Source: Deinococcus sp. KSM4-11 (lineage in GTDB: Bacteria > Deinococcota > Deinococci > Deinococcales > Deinococcaceae). Taken from it: a stretch of 64,000 nt of DNA. The stretch is from the NCBI RefSeq assembly GCF_004801415.1, contig NZ_SSNX01000006.1, positions 124,001 to 188,000 of the forward strand, given 5' to 3'. Below the pieces are notes generated by a model. That model was not told the DNA's origin, did not search any database, and saw only the letters and a program-made list of their open reading frames with translations. The position numbers and the translations under genes were made by a program. Positions 25,384 through 33,833 of this stretch are shown here, piece by piece (the stretch's first letter is position 1; the number at the start of each line of letters is the position of its first letter).

Positions 25384-26195
25384 TTGACTCCACCACAAGG
25401 GCGGCTGACAGGCCACCAGTAGTGGTGAACGGAGTACAGGCCAGACAGATGCTGCCTGAGGAGTGCGACGATGACCGTCGAGTGCCCATCATTCGCCGTA
25501 CACGCCCAGCGCATGGTTCATCCGTTCCGTGGCTCCCTCGGTCGACGCGCTGAGCAGCACGCTTTCCGGAACGACACCCAGCCGGGCACGGACGTGATCC
25601 CCGTTCCGTTAGAACCGCCAAGACACCAGCGGCTCTGACAGCGCCGCCCTCACCCGACGTACTCCCGTCGATGGCCAGCCGCCGCGTGGCCTGATCCGCA
25701 GGCGAATCCGGTACGGCGATCGAGGCGCGCAGACCTGTTCGGTCACTCTGTACCTACGTCAGGAGAGAGCCGAACCCCGTCCAACCCAAGGCCACTCAGC
25801 CTCAAAGAAACTTTACACAACACGCCTTATGGATATATTTCTCCGTTGGTTGATTGGTCTGGCGGTTCGTTCAGCTCCTCGAACAACATTGTAATCCGTG
25901 GACAATTTTCTGAACGGTCTGAATGAATGGGACAAACCTGTGGAACCTGCGAATGAATCTCCAGGTCTGCCGAGTGGCTTCAGGGGCTGTGCATGTCGCT
26001 CTCTGTAGCTATAGAGAAGAGGTGGAATGCACCTGCCCTCAACGGCAACGTTGGCCGGTCTCACTGATGAATTTCGCCCTTTGGCACTCCTAAGGTTGAT
26101 TGCGGCCTCCAGGCCTGGGGTTGTAAGACCATCGTCACACCTGTGGTGATTCTCTGGGCAGAGATCAAGTTCAACTCTGTGGAGGTGGTAGGGCC
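25384..26195. other. Long non-coding stretch with a gene fragment and an AT-richer leader
   Basis: No intact gene. On the minus strand 25489-25608 is a 39-codon tail (HVRARLGVVPESVLLSAS, ending HALGVYGE and stop) that starts just after a TAA and has no start codon, so it is a remnant. From about 25800 to 26060 GC content falls, as in a control region. It ends at the diguanylate cyclase gene, whose ribosome site is TGGAGGTGG. Confidence 0.45.
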
Positions 26196-27632
26196 ATGAC
26201 GACGCATGAAGGCAACCGTCAACGCCAGAACGGCGTCTGCCCTCCCGTTGTTCCGTCCTCTGCCGATGACCATGATCCCCGAATTGCCCACGCTTCCAGG
26301 CTGCTGAGCGCTGACCGGCCGCCCAACGAGCTCTGGATCGGCGCGCTGCTCCTGACGGTGTTCGTCACACTGGCCATGCTCGTGTACTGGGGCGGACTCG
26401 GGTGGTTTGCCACAGTGCCCCTGGTCATCCTGTACAGCTCGCTGTGGCCGCGCCACGCGTTCGTCATGCCCGTACTGGGCCTGGCCCTGAGTGTGGGGCT
26501 GTACGGACTGGCCCGTCACTTCGGTGCGCCAACCACGCCCGTCCTGCCGACCGCCCTGCTGCACCTGACCCTGACCGGTGCAGTGGTGCTGGTGGTGCAG
26601 CCCACCGTCCGCCTGCGCCTTCTGCTTCACGAGACCCTCGAACGGGCCGCCGCAGACCAGCAGAAGCTGGAGGTCATGGCTGAACTCGCCCAGGTGTCCG
26701 CCCGTGGGCACCTGGGCGCCCTGCCTGCGGCGGAGGCGGCCGAGGCGGTGCTCCGCAAGGCCCTGTCGCTGGGCGGCGTGACGCTGGTGACGTCCATTCC
26801 GGACGGCCCACTCACCCTGAACGCGGTTGGCTCCAGCGGTGCCGTCGTGCCCGAGGTCAGTCCAGGGTCGCCACTGTGGGAGGCCCACCTGTCGCAACAG
26901 GCGACGTTCATGAATGGCGGCAGTGCCCCAGCCGCGACCCTGACGCTGGGCGGGCGTCCCACGGCCTGGGCCATGCTGCCCCTGCACGTGCCCGGTGACG
27001 CCCGGTTCAGCCTGCTGGTGCTGGGATCCGAAGCGACCGGTCAACGCTGGGGCGTTCAGGAACGGCAGCTCCTCACGGCGGCGGCGCGCGCCATCCGCTC
27101 CGCGACCGAGCGGCACCTGCACGTCACCACGCTGGACACCCTTGCCAACCACGATGTCCTGACCGGTTGCCTGAACCGCCGCGCCTTCACACGTACCCTC
27201 AAGCAGCTCGACAGCACCCCGGCGCACCGGGGCTACGGCCTGGCCGTGATGGATCTGGACGGCTTCAAACGCCTCAACGACCGCGCCGGGCACGCCCAGG
27301 GAGACGAGGTGCTGCGGATCTTCGCCGGCGTGGTTCGCCAGACCTTCTTTGCACGTGATTCCCTGTACCGGTTGGGTGGGGACGAGTTCGCGCTGATCCT
27401 CCGCGACGTTCCCATGGAAGACCTGGCCACCCTGACAGCAAAGGTGAGTGCCCTGCCGGGCGCTGAAGTCGTGATGGCCAGGGAGGCCGTCGGGGTGAGT
27501 GTGGGGGTGGCACATGCCAGTGAAGCCCAGACGGCCGCCGAGGTGCTGGCCCTGGCCGATCAGCGGATGTACGCGAACAAGCGTGGAAAGACCGGGGGTG
27601 CCCTGCACAGCACCCGCCAGCCGCAGGCCTGA
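26196..27632 (+). CDS. Membrane diguanylate cyclase (GGDEF)
   Basis: 478 aa with TGGAGGTGG before the ATG. Residues about 45-150 hold several hydrophobic segments (LWIGALLLTVFVTLAMLVYW, VPLVILYSSLWP, ALLHLTLTGAVVLVV). Next come a GAF-like region (about 165-310) and the GGDEF domain (about 320-465), with DVLTGCLNRRAF, MDLDGFKRLND and active-site LGGDEFALIL. It should make c-di-GMP. The inhibitory RxxD site is degenerate: the Asp is present five residues before GGDEF but the Arg is Phe, so product inhibition may be lost. No EAL domain is present. Confidence 0.9.
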   Translation: MTTHEGNRQRQNGVCPPVVPSSADDHDPRIAHASRLLSADRPPNELWIGALLLTVFVTLAMLVYWGGLGWFATVPLVILYSSLWPRHAFVMPVLGLALSVGLYGLARHFGAPTTPVLPTALLHLTLTGAVVLVVQPTVRLRLLLHETLERAAADQQKLEVMAELAQVSARGHLGALPAAEAAEAVLRKALSLGGVTLVTSIPDGPLTLNAVGSSGAVVPEVSPGSPLWEAHLSQQATFMNGGSAPAATLTLGGRPTAWAMLPLHVPGDARFSLLVLGSEATGQRWGVQERQLLTAAARAIRSATERHLHVTTLDTLANHDVLTGCLNRRAFTRTLKQLDSTPAHRGYGLAVMDLDGFKRLNDRAGHAQGDEVLRIFAGVVRQTFFARDSLYRLGGDEFALILRDVPMEDLATLTAKVSALPGAEVVMAREAVGVSVGVAHASEAQTAAEVLALADQRMYANKRGKTGGALHSTRQPQA

Positions 27633-27691
27633 CCTGCCGGTGATCGGCAGCATGGCTGACGCAACCTGCTCGAGGTGTCAGGAGGGCTGAC

Positions 27692-27982
27692 TCACAGCGG
27701 TATGTAATCGATCTCCATGAAGTCCTCGACCTCCGACTGCCAGCGCTCGCGGACGAACTGCTCGTGCACCGGATGGACGTTATAGGCGTCGTAGGCGGCC
27801 TGATCGTCGAATTCCATGGAGAAGCCGAACTGGAAGCTGTTCTTCGGGCTGACCTGCCGCAGCTGCTCGAAGCGCTGAACCGTGGGCAGGTCGGCCAGCG
27901 CCCGTCCACCCTGCAGGAAGGACTGCTCCTCGACAGAACCGGGGGCATGCTTCAGCCTGAACACGACAGTATGGCGAATCAT
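27692..27982 (-). CDS. Dabb-domain (stress-responsive A/B barrel) protein
   Basis: 96 aa, complete single Dabb domain: MIRHTVVFRLKHAPGSVEEQSFLQGGRAL, FQFGFSMEFDDQAAYDAYNVHPVHEQFV, ending FMEIDYIPL. GAGGG lies just before the ATG. The fold is a dimeric ferredoxin-like barrel found in small enzymes and stress proteins. No catalytic role can be assigned. It converges with the cyclase gene; a small inverted repeat (CTGCCG...CGGCAG near 27635) lies between. Confidence 0.88.
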   Translation of the reverse strand: MIRHTVVFRLKHAPGSVEEQSFLQGGRALADLPTVQRFEQLRQVSPKNSFQFGFSMEFDDQAAYDAYNVHPVHEQFVRERWQSEVEDFMEIDYIPL

Positions 27983-28174
27983 CGCCCTCAGTGTGCCGCG
28001 TTCGGGTAGCGGTATGCCGGGCGTTGCCTATCGGTGGCACGGAAACGCCCCACCTGAGATGCAACGACCGCTGCGACACCAGGCCTGATCCCGACACCAC
28101 CGGCCATGCGCCCTTGATCGAAGATAAATTCATGGCGACAACTGAGGCCACGGACGCTAAGCTGCGCCAAGACC

Positions 28175-29935
28175 GTGAGCCACGCTGCCCCTCCTCCTCT
28201 CCTCCCCGACGAGGTGTTCCCTGGGAACAGCGAACTGGCCACGCGCATGCGCGGACACGACTGGGCGGCCACGCCCCTTGGCCCCGTAGACACCTGGCCC
28301 CAGAGTCTCCAGACCATGGTCGGCGTGGTGCTGTCCAGTCCGATTCCCATGATCCTGCTGTGGGGCGACGCCCTCGTGCAGCTCTACAACGACGCGTACC
28401 GGGACGTGATGGGCACCAAGCATCCGGGCGGCCTGGGACAGCCGAACTTCGAGTGCTGGCCCGAGGTGTGGGACTTCACCGGTCCCATCTACCAGGGCGT
28501 GATGGAACGCGGGGAGACCTTTACCTTCACGGATCAGGCCCTGCTGCTCTCCCGCTACGGTGTTCCGGATCTGGGATACTTCACGCTGACCTACACGCCA
28601 GTGCGCGACGGACAGCGCGGGGTGCGCGGGATTCTCGTGACTGTCCTCGAGACGACCGACCGGGTGCAGGCGCTGGCGACATTGGAGGCCCAGAATGCTG
28701 AACTCGCCACGCAGAACACCGATCTGCTGGCCCGGACGAGGGCGCTGGAGGGCATTGCCGAGTTGTTCCGGGATCTCGCGCTGGAGAGCGACCGGGATTC
28801 CCTGATCCGCCGCGCGCAGACCATGGTGCTGTCGCTGCTCCCGCCCGGATACGCGGCGTTCTGGGAGATCCAGGGCCCACGCTGGCACGCCACCGTCCAG
28901 GTCGGCGACGTCGGGAACCCGGCCCTTCAGGTGGCCATCGACGCTGGCCTGCCTGTTGGCGAGACCTACACCCTGGACACTCCGTATGAAACGAGGGAAC
29001 CATTGTTCCAGGACGTCTACCCACAGGGCCTGGACACTGCGCCGGACGTCGTGAGCCACGTGAATGCCGTGGCGACCCTGCCGGTGATCGTGAACGGCGT
29101 GGTCATCGGGGTCTTCAATGTGCCGCTGTTCCACGAGCGGCGCTGGAGTGATGGCGACCGGGCCGCGCTGGTCACCACGGTGCGCAGCCTCGGCCTCGTA
29201 ATTGAGGGATCGCAGGGGGTCGCCGAACTCGCCGAGGAGCGGCGCAAGTTGCGGGTCGCCAACGAGGATCTTGAAGCGTTCTCCTACAGCGTGTCGCACG
29301 ATCTGCGGACGCCCATCCGGCACATCCTGGGCTTCGTCGACCTGCTGCGCAGATCCCTGGGCGCGGGCATCACGGCCAAGACCGCGCGTCATCTGGACGT
29401 GATCCACCAGGCCGGGCACCGCATGGACGACCTGATCGAGGCGCTGCTGGCCCTGTCGCAGGTGTCGCGCCAGCCCCTACAGCGCAACGACGTGAATCTA
29501 GCGGACGTGGTGGCACAGGTACAAGACGAGTTGCAGCCGGATCTGGCCGGCCGGGAAGTGCTGTGGGAGGTGGCCCCCCTGCCGACCGTCACGGGAGATG
29601 AAGGAACGCTGCGGCAGGTCATGATGAACCTGCTGTCCAACGCCGTGAAATACAGCCGCCTGCAGGGCACGGCCGTCATCCGCGTCTGGGCGGAGGATCG
29701 CCCGCAGGAATGGGCCATCTTCGTGCACGACAACGGTGTCGGATTCGACGAGACCTACGCGGACAAGCTGTTCGGCGTGTTCAAACGCCTTCACCGCGCC
29801 GATGAGTTCGAGGGCACGGGCGTGGGGCTCGCGAACGTCCGCCGGATCATTCAGCGCCACGGGGGCGAGGTCATGGCGTCAAGTCGACCCGGCGATGGCG
29901 CGACTCTAGGCTTCACCCTGCCGAAATCCTTCTGA
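28175..29935 (+). CDS. PAS-GAF sensor histidine kinase
   Basis: 586 aa from a GTG at 28175, the least certain point; TAAGCT lies 11 bases before it and there is no ribosome site. A PAS-like domain (about 30-165, TPLGPVDTWPQSLQTMVGVVL...LYNDAYRDVMGTKHPG) is followed by a coiled coil, a GAF domain (about 190-350) and HisKA with SYSVSHDLRTPIRHI (His about 375). The HATPase has LLSNAVKYS, DNGVGFDE and EGTGVGLANVRRII. The core is nearly parallel to the kinase at 11379. The receiver-only protein 146 bases downstream is the likely partner, as in bacteriophytochrome-Rcp systems. Confidence 0.87.
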   Translation: MSHAAPPPLLPDEVFPGNSELATRMRGHDWAATPLGPVDTWPQSLQTMVGVVLSSPIPMILLWGDALVQLYNDAYRDVMGTKHPGGLGQPNFECWPEVWDFTGPIYQGVMERGETFTFTDQALLLSRYGVPDLGYFTLTYTPVRDGQRGVRGILVTVLETTDRVQALATLEAQNAELATQNTDLLARTRALEGIAELFRDLALESDRDSLIRRAQTMVLSLLPPGYAAFWEIQGPRWHATVQVGDVGNPALQVAIDAGLPVGETYTLDTPYETREPLFQDVYPQGLDTAPDVVSHVNAVATLPVIVNGVVIGVFNVPLFHERRWSDGDRAALVTTVRSLGLVIEGSQGVAELAEERRKLRVANEDLEAFSYSVSHDLRTPIRHILGFVDLLRRSLGAGITAKTARHLDVIHQAGHRMDDLIEALLALSQVSRQPLQRNDVNLADVVAQVQDELQPDLAGREVLWEVAPLPTVTGDEGTLRQVMMNLLSNAVKYSRLQGTAVIRVWAEDRPQEWAIFVHDNGVGFDETYADKLFGVFKRLHRADEFEGTGVGLANVRRIIQRHGGEVMASSRPGDGATLGFTLPKSF

Positions 29936-29978
29936 ACGTGGCAGGCGACGCCCCTGACAGACGCAAATCTACGGACTG

Positions 29979-30002
29979 TTGGTGGAACTGATGTTCCACC
30001 AA
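29979..30002. repeat. Perfect hairpin after the kinase gene
   Basis: Ten-base perfect arms TTGGTGGAAC and GTTCCACCAA around TGAT, 43 bases after the kinase stop. No T-run follows. It could be a terminator or mRNA-end hairpin, or an operator for the response regulator gene 80 bases downstream. Confidence 0.6.
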
Positions 30003-30070
30003 ATCCCGAACACAAAGCACAGACTGACTCTGCTCATGTGACTTGCATTAATTTTCGCTCAATCCTGCGC

Positions 30071-30076
30071 TAGCCT
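30071..30076 (+). promoter_or_regulatory. Leaderless -10 element of the response regulator gene
   Basis: TAGCCT ends five bases before ATG 30082. No ribosome site is present. Confidence 0.5.
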
Positions 30077-30081
30077 CTGGC

Positions 30082-30549
30082 ATGTCTGGCGACCTCCCCC
30101 CTCTCTCCGTCATGCGTCCAGGACGTCCGCTGCGTGTGCTGCTGGTGGACGACACCCCGGCCGACCGTGAACTGGCACGCGAGGCCTTCGGCGATCACGA
30201 ACAGAACGTCATTGTCGATACCTGCGCCTCCGGAGACCGGGCCCTCGCCTTCCTGCGCGCCCCTGGCACCACGCTGCCCGATGTGATGCTGCTCGATCTC
30301 AACATGCCCGGACTGACTGGCTTCGAGGTGCTCGCGCAGCTCAAGGACGACCCCCACCTCCGTGTGATCCCAGTCGTGATCCTCAGCAGCTCGGCCGTCA
30401 CCAGCGATATCGACCGGGCGTACACCCTGCATGCCAGTTCCTACCTGATCAAGGAGCTGAACTTCGAGCGCTTCGTGAACCAGATCGACGCCTTCGTCCG
30501 GTTCTGGCTCCGGTGCTGCACGACGACCCGTCCTGATCGGCCTGCCTGA
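30082..30549 (+). CDS. Receiver-only response regulator (Rcp1-like)
   Basis: 155 aa, a single receiver domain with no output domain. Acidic pair DD at 23-24 (LLVDDTPADRE), phospho-acceptor Asp72 in LLDLNMPG, the switch residues in VVILSSSA, and Lys124 in YLIKELN. Receivers of this type pass phosphate from a bacteriophytochrome-like kinase, here probably the product of the gene just upstream. It has its own leaderless promoter. Confidence 0.9.
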   Translation: MSGDLPPLSVMRPGRPLRVLLVDDTPADRELAREAFGDHEQNVIVDTCASGDRALAFLRAPGTTLPDVMLLDLNMPGLTGFEVLAQLKDDPHLRVIPVVILSSSAVTSDIDRAYTLHASSYLIKELNFERFVNQIDAFVRFWLRCCTTTRPDRPA

Positions 30550-30713
30550 AAACACCGACGCCCCTGTTCGGTTCGTAACTCTAATGCCCTGCACCGACGA
30601 TTACAGACACGTTGGGAGGGTTCCCACCATCTCCACGGCCCAGGTCGGGATGATGAAAGGGTTCCACGATAGGCAATCTACCTACCGTCAGCAGTCCGTT
30701 CTGGAGGTTTCGC

Positions 30714-30944
30714 ATGATGGAAGACACCACGCCGCTGGGGAAGTCCGTCGAAGAGATCGAGCAGGAGTCCGGCAACCTCACGCCCGACCATCAGGATCGC
30801 CACCAGCAGCCAGTGGTCGGTGTGATGATTCCCCCGACCGGCCTGGGTGGCGCTGGAGGAACGGCGACCGGGACCGGAATGGGAATTCCCATGATGCCGA
30901 CCCTGGGTGACCGGCCGCCCAAGGACGAGGAGTCAAAGACCTGA
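30714..30944 (+). CDS. Small hypothetical protein
   Basis: 76 aa with GGAGG six bases before the ATG. The N-terminal third is acidic (MMEDTTPLGKSVEEIEQE), the middle is Gly/Thr/Met-rich (TGLGGAGGTATGTGMG), and the end is charged. It is probably disordered. There is no signal peptide. Unrecognised; the good ribosome site is the main evidence that it is a gene. Confidence 0.6.
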   Translation: MMEDTTPLGKSVEEIEQESGNLTPDHQDRHQQPVVGVMIPPTGLGGAGGTATGTGMGIPMMPTLGDRPPKDEESKT

Positions 30945-31008
30945 ACCGTTGACCGCTTCGGGAGCAGTCCGCCCGCCGCCCGTGTGAATTGGGCGGATGT
31001 GCTGCCCG

Positions 31009-31893
31009 TTACCGCCCGCCGAAACCGCCTGACGTGATGCCCTGAATAAACGAGCGGTTCCCGATGGCAAACACGACGAAGATGGGCAGGATCGCCAGAA
31101 CGCTGCCGGTCATCAACAGGGCCCAGTCGGTGTTGTACTGCCCGCGCAGACCGGCGAGGCCTACGGTCAGGGTCTGCATCTGCGGTTTGGTGGTGGTGAT
31201 CAGTGGCCACAGGAAGTTGTTCCACTGGGCGATGAACGTGAAGATGCCCAGCGCCCCCAGCGCCGGCCGGGCCAGCGGAACCATGATCCGCCAGAAGGTC
31301 TGGGCGTAGCTCGCGCCGTCGATGCGGGCGGCTTCTTCCAGTTCTTTCGGCACTGTCAGGAACGACTGGCGCAGCAGGAAGGTGCCGAAGGAACTGAAGG
31401 CGAAGGGCAGGATCAGCGCCGCGTACGTATCGATCCAGCCGAGGTTGCGCACCAGGATGAAGTTGGGGATCAGGGTCACCTGCGACGGCACCATCAGCGC
31501 GCTGAGGTACAGCAGGAACAGGACTTCGCGGCCCCTGAAGCGCAACCGCGCGAAGGCGTAGGCGGCCATGCTGCACACCAGCAGTTGCAGCGCCGTCACC
31601 GCGAGCGAGACCAGCAGGCTGTTGAGCATCAGCCGGCCGAAGGGAATCAGCGTGAAGATGCGGGTGTAGTTGGGCCACTGGGCATGCTCGGGCAGCAGCG
31701 CCGGCGGGTACCGGAAGATCTCGGTGGGCACCTTGAGGCTGCTGGAGATCATCCACAGGAAGGGCGCGCACATGCTCAGCGCGCCGGCGAGCAGGGCGAG
31801 AAAGACCAGCCAGTCGATCACGGGTGATCGACTGCGGCGCCGACTGGGCTGGCGGACGGTCTCCTCGGCGGAGCGGCGCAGGGCCTCGGTCAC
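31009..31893 (-). CDS. Carbohydrate ABC transporter permease, MalG type (cluster I)
   Basis: 294 aa from a GTG at 31893, set by GAGGTGA six bases upstream. Six membrane segments, starting DWLVFLALLAGALSMCAPFLW. The EAA loop that docks on the ATPase is EEAARIDGASYAQTFWRIMVP. It ends with the MalG-type tail FIQGITSGGFGGR. It forms the membrane channel with the partner permease encoded nine bases upstream. No ATPase gene is in the cluster. Confidence 0.93.
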   Translation of the reverse strand: MTEALRRSAEETVRQPSRRRSRSPVIDWLVFLALLAGALSMCAPFLWMISSSLKVPTEIFRYPPALLPEHAQWPNYTRIFTLIPFGRLMLNSLLVSLAVTALQLLVCSMAAYAFARLRFRGREVLFLLYLSALMVPSQVTLIPNFILVRNLGWIDTYAALILPFAFSSFGTFLLRQSFLTVPKELEEAARIDGASYAQTFWRIMVPLARPALGALGIFTFIAQWNNFLWPLITTTKPQMQTLTVGLAGLRGQYNTDWALLMTGSVLAILPIFVVFAIGNRSFIQGITSGGFGGR

Positions 31894-31902
31894 GGCTTCA
31901 CC

Positions 31903-32787
31903 TCAGTCATAGTGCACCCAGCGATTTTGCAGGCGGTACTGGATCAGGGTGAAGGTCAGGATGATCGCGAACAGGATCATGGCGGCGGCGCTGGCGTAGC
32001 CCATGCGGTAGAACTGGAAGGCGTTCTGGTACACGTAGTACACGATGGTGTTGGTGGCGTTTGCCGGGCCGCCCTGGGTCATCACGAAGGCCAGGTCGAA
32101 CACCTGGAACGAGCCGATCAGGCTGACGATGGTCACGAAGAAGGTGGTGGGCGACAGCAGCGGCAGGGTGATATAGCGGTGCTTCTTCCAACCAACCGCG
32201 CCGTCGATCTCGCCCGCCTCGTAGGCGTCGCGCGAGATGCCCTGGAGTCCGGCCAGAAACAGCACCATCGAGTAGCCCAGGCCCTGCCAGATCGCCACGA
32301 TGATCAGCGCCGGCAGGGCGTACCGCGACGAGTTCAGCCAGCCGGGCAGATCCTGCACGCCCAGTCGGCTGAGCAGCGCGTTGAGGATGCCGAAGTTAGA
32401 GTTGAAAATCCACGACCAGATCAACGCGACCGCCACTGTCGAGGACACGACCGGCAGGAAGTAGATCACCCGCAGGGCGTTCTGGCCCCACACCCCCCGG
32501 TTGAGGAGCAGCGCCACGATAAAGGCCAGCGCCATCTGGATCGGAACCGTCCACACGACGTACAGCGCGGTGTTGCCCAGCACCTTGTGGAACAGCTTGT
32601 CCTCGAACAGCAGCTGCCGGTAGTTCTCAAAGCCCGCGAAGTGCGGCGCGGTGAACAGGTCCCACGACGTGAACGAGATTCCGAAGGCGGCCAGCACCGG
32701 CAGCAGCACGAACACGGCGAACAGCACCAGGCTGGGCGCCAGGAACAGCCACGCGCTGCGCGCCTCGGCGCGGGCCATGCGGCTCAT
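31903..32787 (-). CDS. Carbohydrate ABC transporter permease, MalF type (cluster I)
   Basis: About 294 aa from ATG 32787; a GTG at 32820 would add 11 residues and neither has a ribosome site. Six membrane segments, beginning AWLFLAPSLVLFAVFVLLPVL. The EAA loop is AYEAGEIDGAVGWKKHRYITLP, in which the usual Ala of EAA is Gly. The FQVFDLAFVMTQGGPANAT motif before the last helices is typical of sugar permeases of the CUT1 class. Confidence 0.93.
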   Translation of the reverse strand: MSRMARAEARSAWLFLAPSLVLFAVFVLLPVLAAFGISFTSWDLFTAPHFAGFENYRQLLFEDKLFHKVLGNTALYVVWTVPIQMALAFIVALLLNRGVWGQNALRVIYFLPVVSSTVAVALIWSWIFNSNFGILNALLSRLGVQDLPGWLNSSRYALPALIIVAIWQGLGYSMVLFLAGLQGISRDAYEAGEIDGAVGWKKHRYITLPLLSPTTFFVTIVSLIGSFQVFDLAFVMTQGGPANATNTIVYYVYQNAFQFYRMGYASAAAMILFAIILTFTLIQYRLQNRWVHYD

Positions 32788-32899
32788 ACGAAACTCGGGT
32801 GAGCCGAGCGGAGCTTGCACAAAAAGAAGACGGAACCGGCTGGGCGGAACGACACGCCGAGCTGTCCACAGCAGATCCTAGAATGGCGGAGGTTCCAGT

Positions 32900-33778
32900 T
32901 CACGCGCCGTCGATCCCGAAGATGTGCGCGGCGTTCTTGTAGAAGATGCGCTCCTGGTCGTCCGCACTCAGGCCCATCGCGTCGAAGGCCGCTTTCCACC
33001 GGGCCACGTCACCAGCGATGCGGTTCAGATCGCTGTCTGAGCCGTACACCAGTTTGCGCGGCGAGATCTCCTTGCCGATGTACCCGCCCTCGACGATGTG
33101 ATGGTGAACCACGTCGCCGCCGCTCACGTCGAAGTACAGCCGGGGCCGCCAGCGGGCGATGGCGCAGGCCGTACGGTAGTCCGGCCAGCCCAGGTGCGCG
33201 CCAATGATGAACATCTCCGGAAAGTAAAAGGCGATGGTGTCGAGGTAGATGGGCTGCATGCGGGCGCTGGAAAAGCCGTAGGGCCGCGTGCGGATCTGCC
33301 GGCCGAGCTGCTGGACGAGGGCTTCCTCCGCCGCACCCTCCGGCGGGGCCTTCCACGCGTCTTCCTGCGCGCCCATCAGGTAATCCACCGGCCCACCCAG
33401 GATGCCGGTGTGGAACAGCATCCGCAGGCCGCGTGCCTGGGCCTGTTCGTAGTAGGGGTAGTACGCCTCATCGTCGTAGTTCTTCGAGACGCCGATGACC
33501 TTGATGCCGTGGAAGCCGCGCTGGTAGAAGTCCTCCACCAGGGATGGCGGGTCGCGGTCGAGGTCGAGGCGGCCCATGGCGATGACCAGATCCGGGCGCT
33601 GTTCGAGCGCGCGGGCCAGCGCGTCGTTGCCCCGGCCGGGGTTGGCGAGCAGGCCGATCTTCACGATTCCCACCTGCTCGCAGACCTCGGCCATCTCCTC
33701 CAGGAAGCCGTCCTCGGCGCCACGGGTGGTCAGGCGATCCCAGTGGCCGTAATGCACGTGTGCGTCGATGATCTTCAA
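32900..33778 (-). CDS. Amidohydrolase-2 family TIM-barrel hydrolase
   Basis: 292 aa with GGAGGA before the ATG. The metal-site motifs of the ACMSD/amidohydrolase-2 group are present: DAHVHYG at the start, LRMLFHTGILGG, MFIIGAHLGWPDYR and KLVYGSDSDLNR near the end. It would hydrolyse or decarboxylate a small carboxylate or lactone. Its place inside a sugar-uptake operon, between the binding protein and the permeases, suggests a sugar lactone or sugar acid; that is inference. Confidence 0.85.
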   Translation of the reverse strand: MKIIDAHVHYGHWDRLTTRGAEDGFLEEMAEVCEQVGIVKIGLLANPGRGNDALARALEQRPDLVIAMGRLDLDRDPPSLVEDFYQRGFHGIKVIGVSKNYDDEAYYPYYEQAQARGLRMLFHTGILGGPVDYLMGAQEDAWKAPPEGAAEEALVQQLGRQIRTRPYGFSSARMQPIYLDTIAFYFPEMFIIGAHLGWPDYRTACAIARWRPRLYFDVSGGDVVHHHIVEGGYIGKEISPRKLVYGSDSDLNRIAGDVARWKAAFDAMGLSADDQERIFYKNAAHIFGIDGA

Positions 33779-33789
33779 AATTCCTCCGG

Positions 33790-33823
33790 GGCCCTGGACA
33801 GGAGCTCATGCCCGTCCAGGGCC
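33790..33823 (-). repeat. Intercistronic hairpin after the binding-protein gene (cluster I)
   Basis: Ten-base perfect arms GGCCCTGGAC and GTCCAGGGCC around 14 bases, between the binding-protein stop and the ribosome site of the amidohydrolase gene. There is no T-run. Stem-loops in this position protect the abundant binding-protein part of ABC operon mRNAs and lower expression of the genes after it. Confidence 0.65.
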
Positions 33824-33833
33824 GCTCAGCCCA

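Noticed and set aside
25813..26064. 83-codon minus-strand frame in the AT-richer leader before the cyclase
   Set aside because: No ribosome site, arginine-rich random composition and no similarity to known proteins; more likely control DNA.
29979..30002. Rho-independent terminator of the kinase gene
   Set aside because: The stem is perfect but no T-run follows on either strand, so I list it only as a hairpin.
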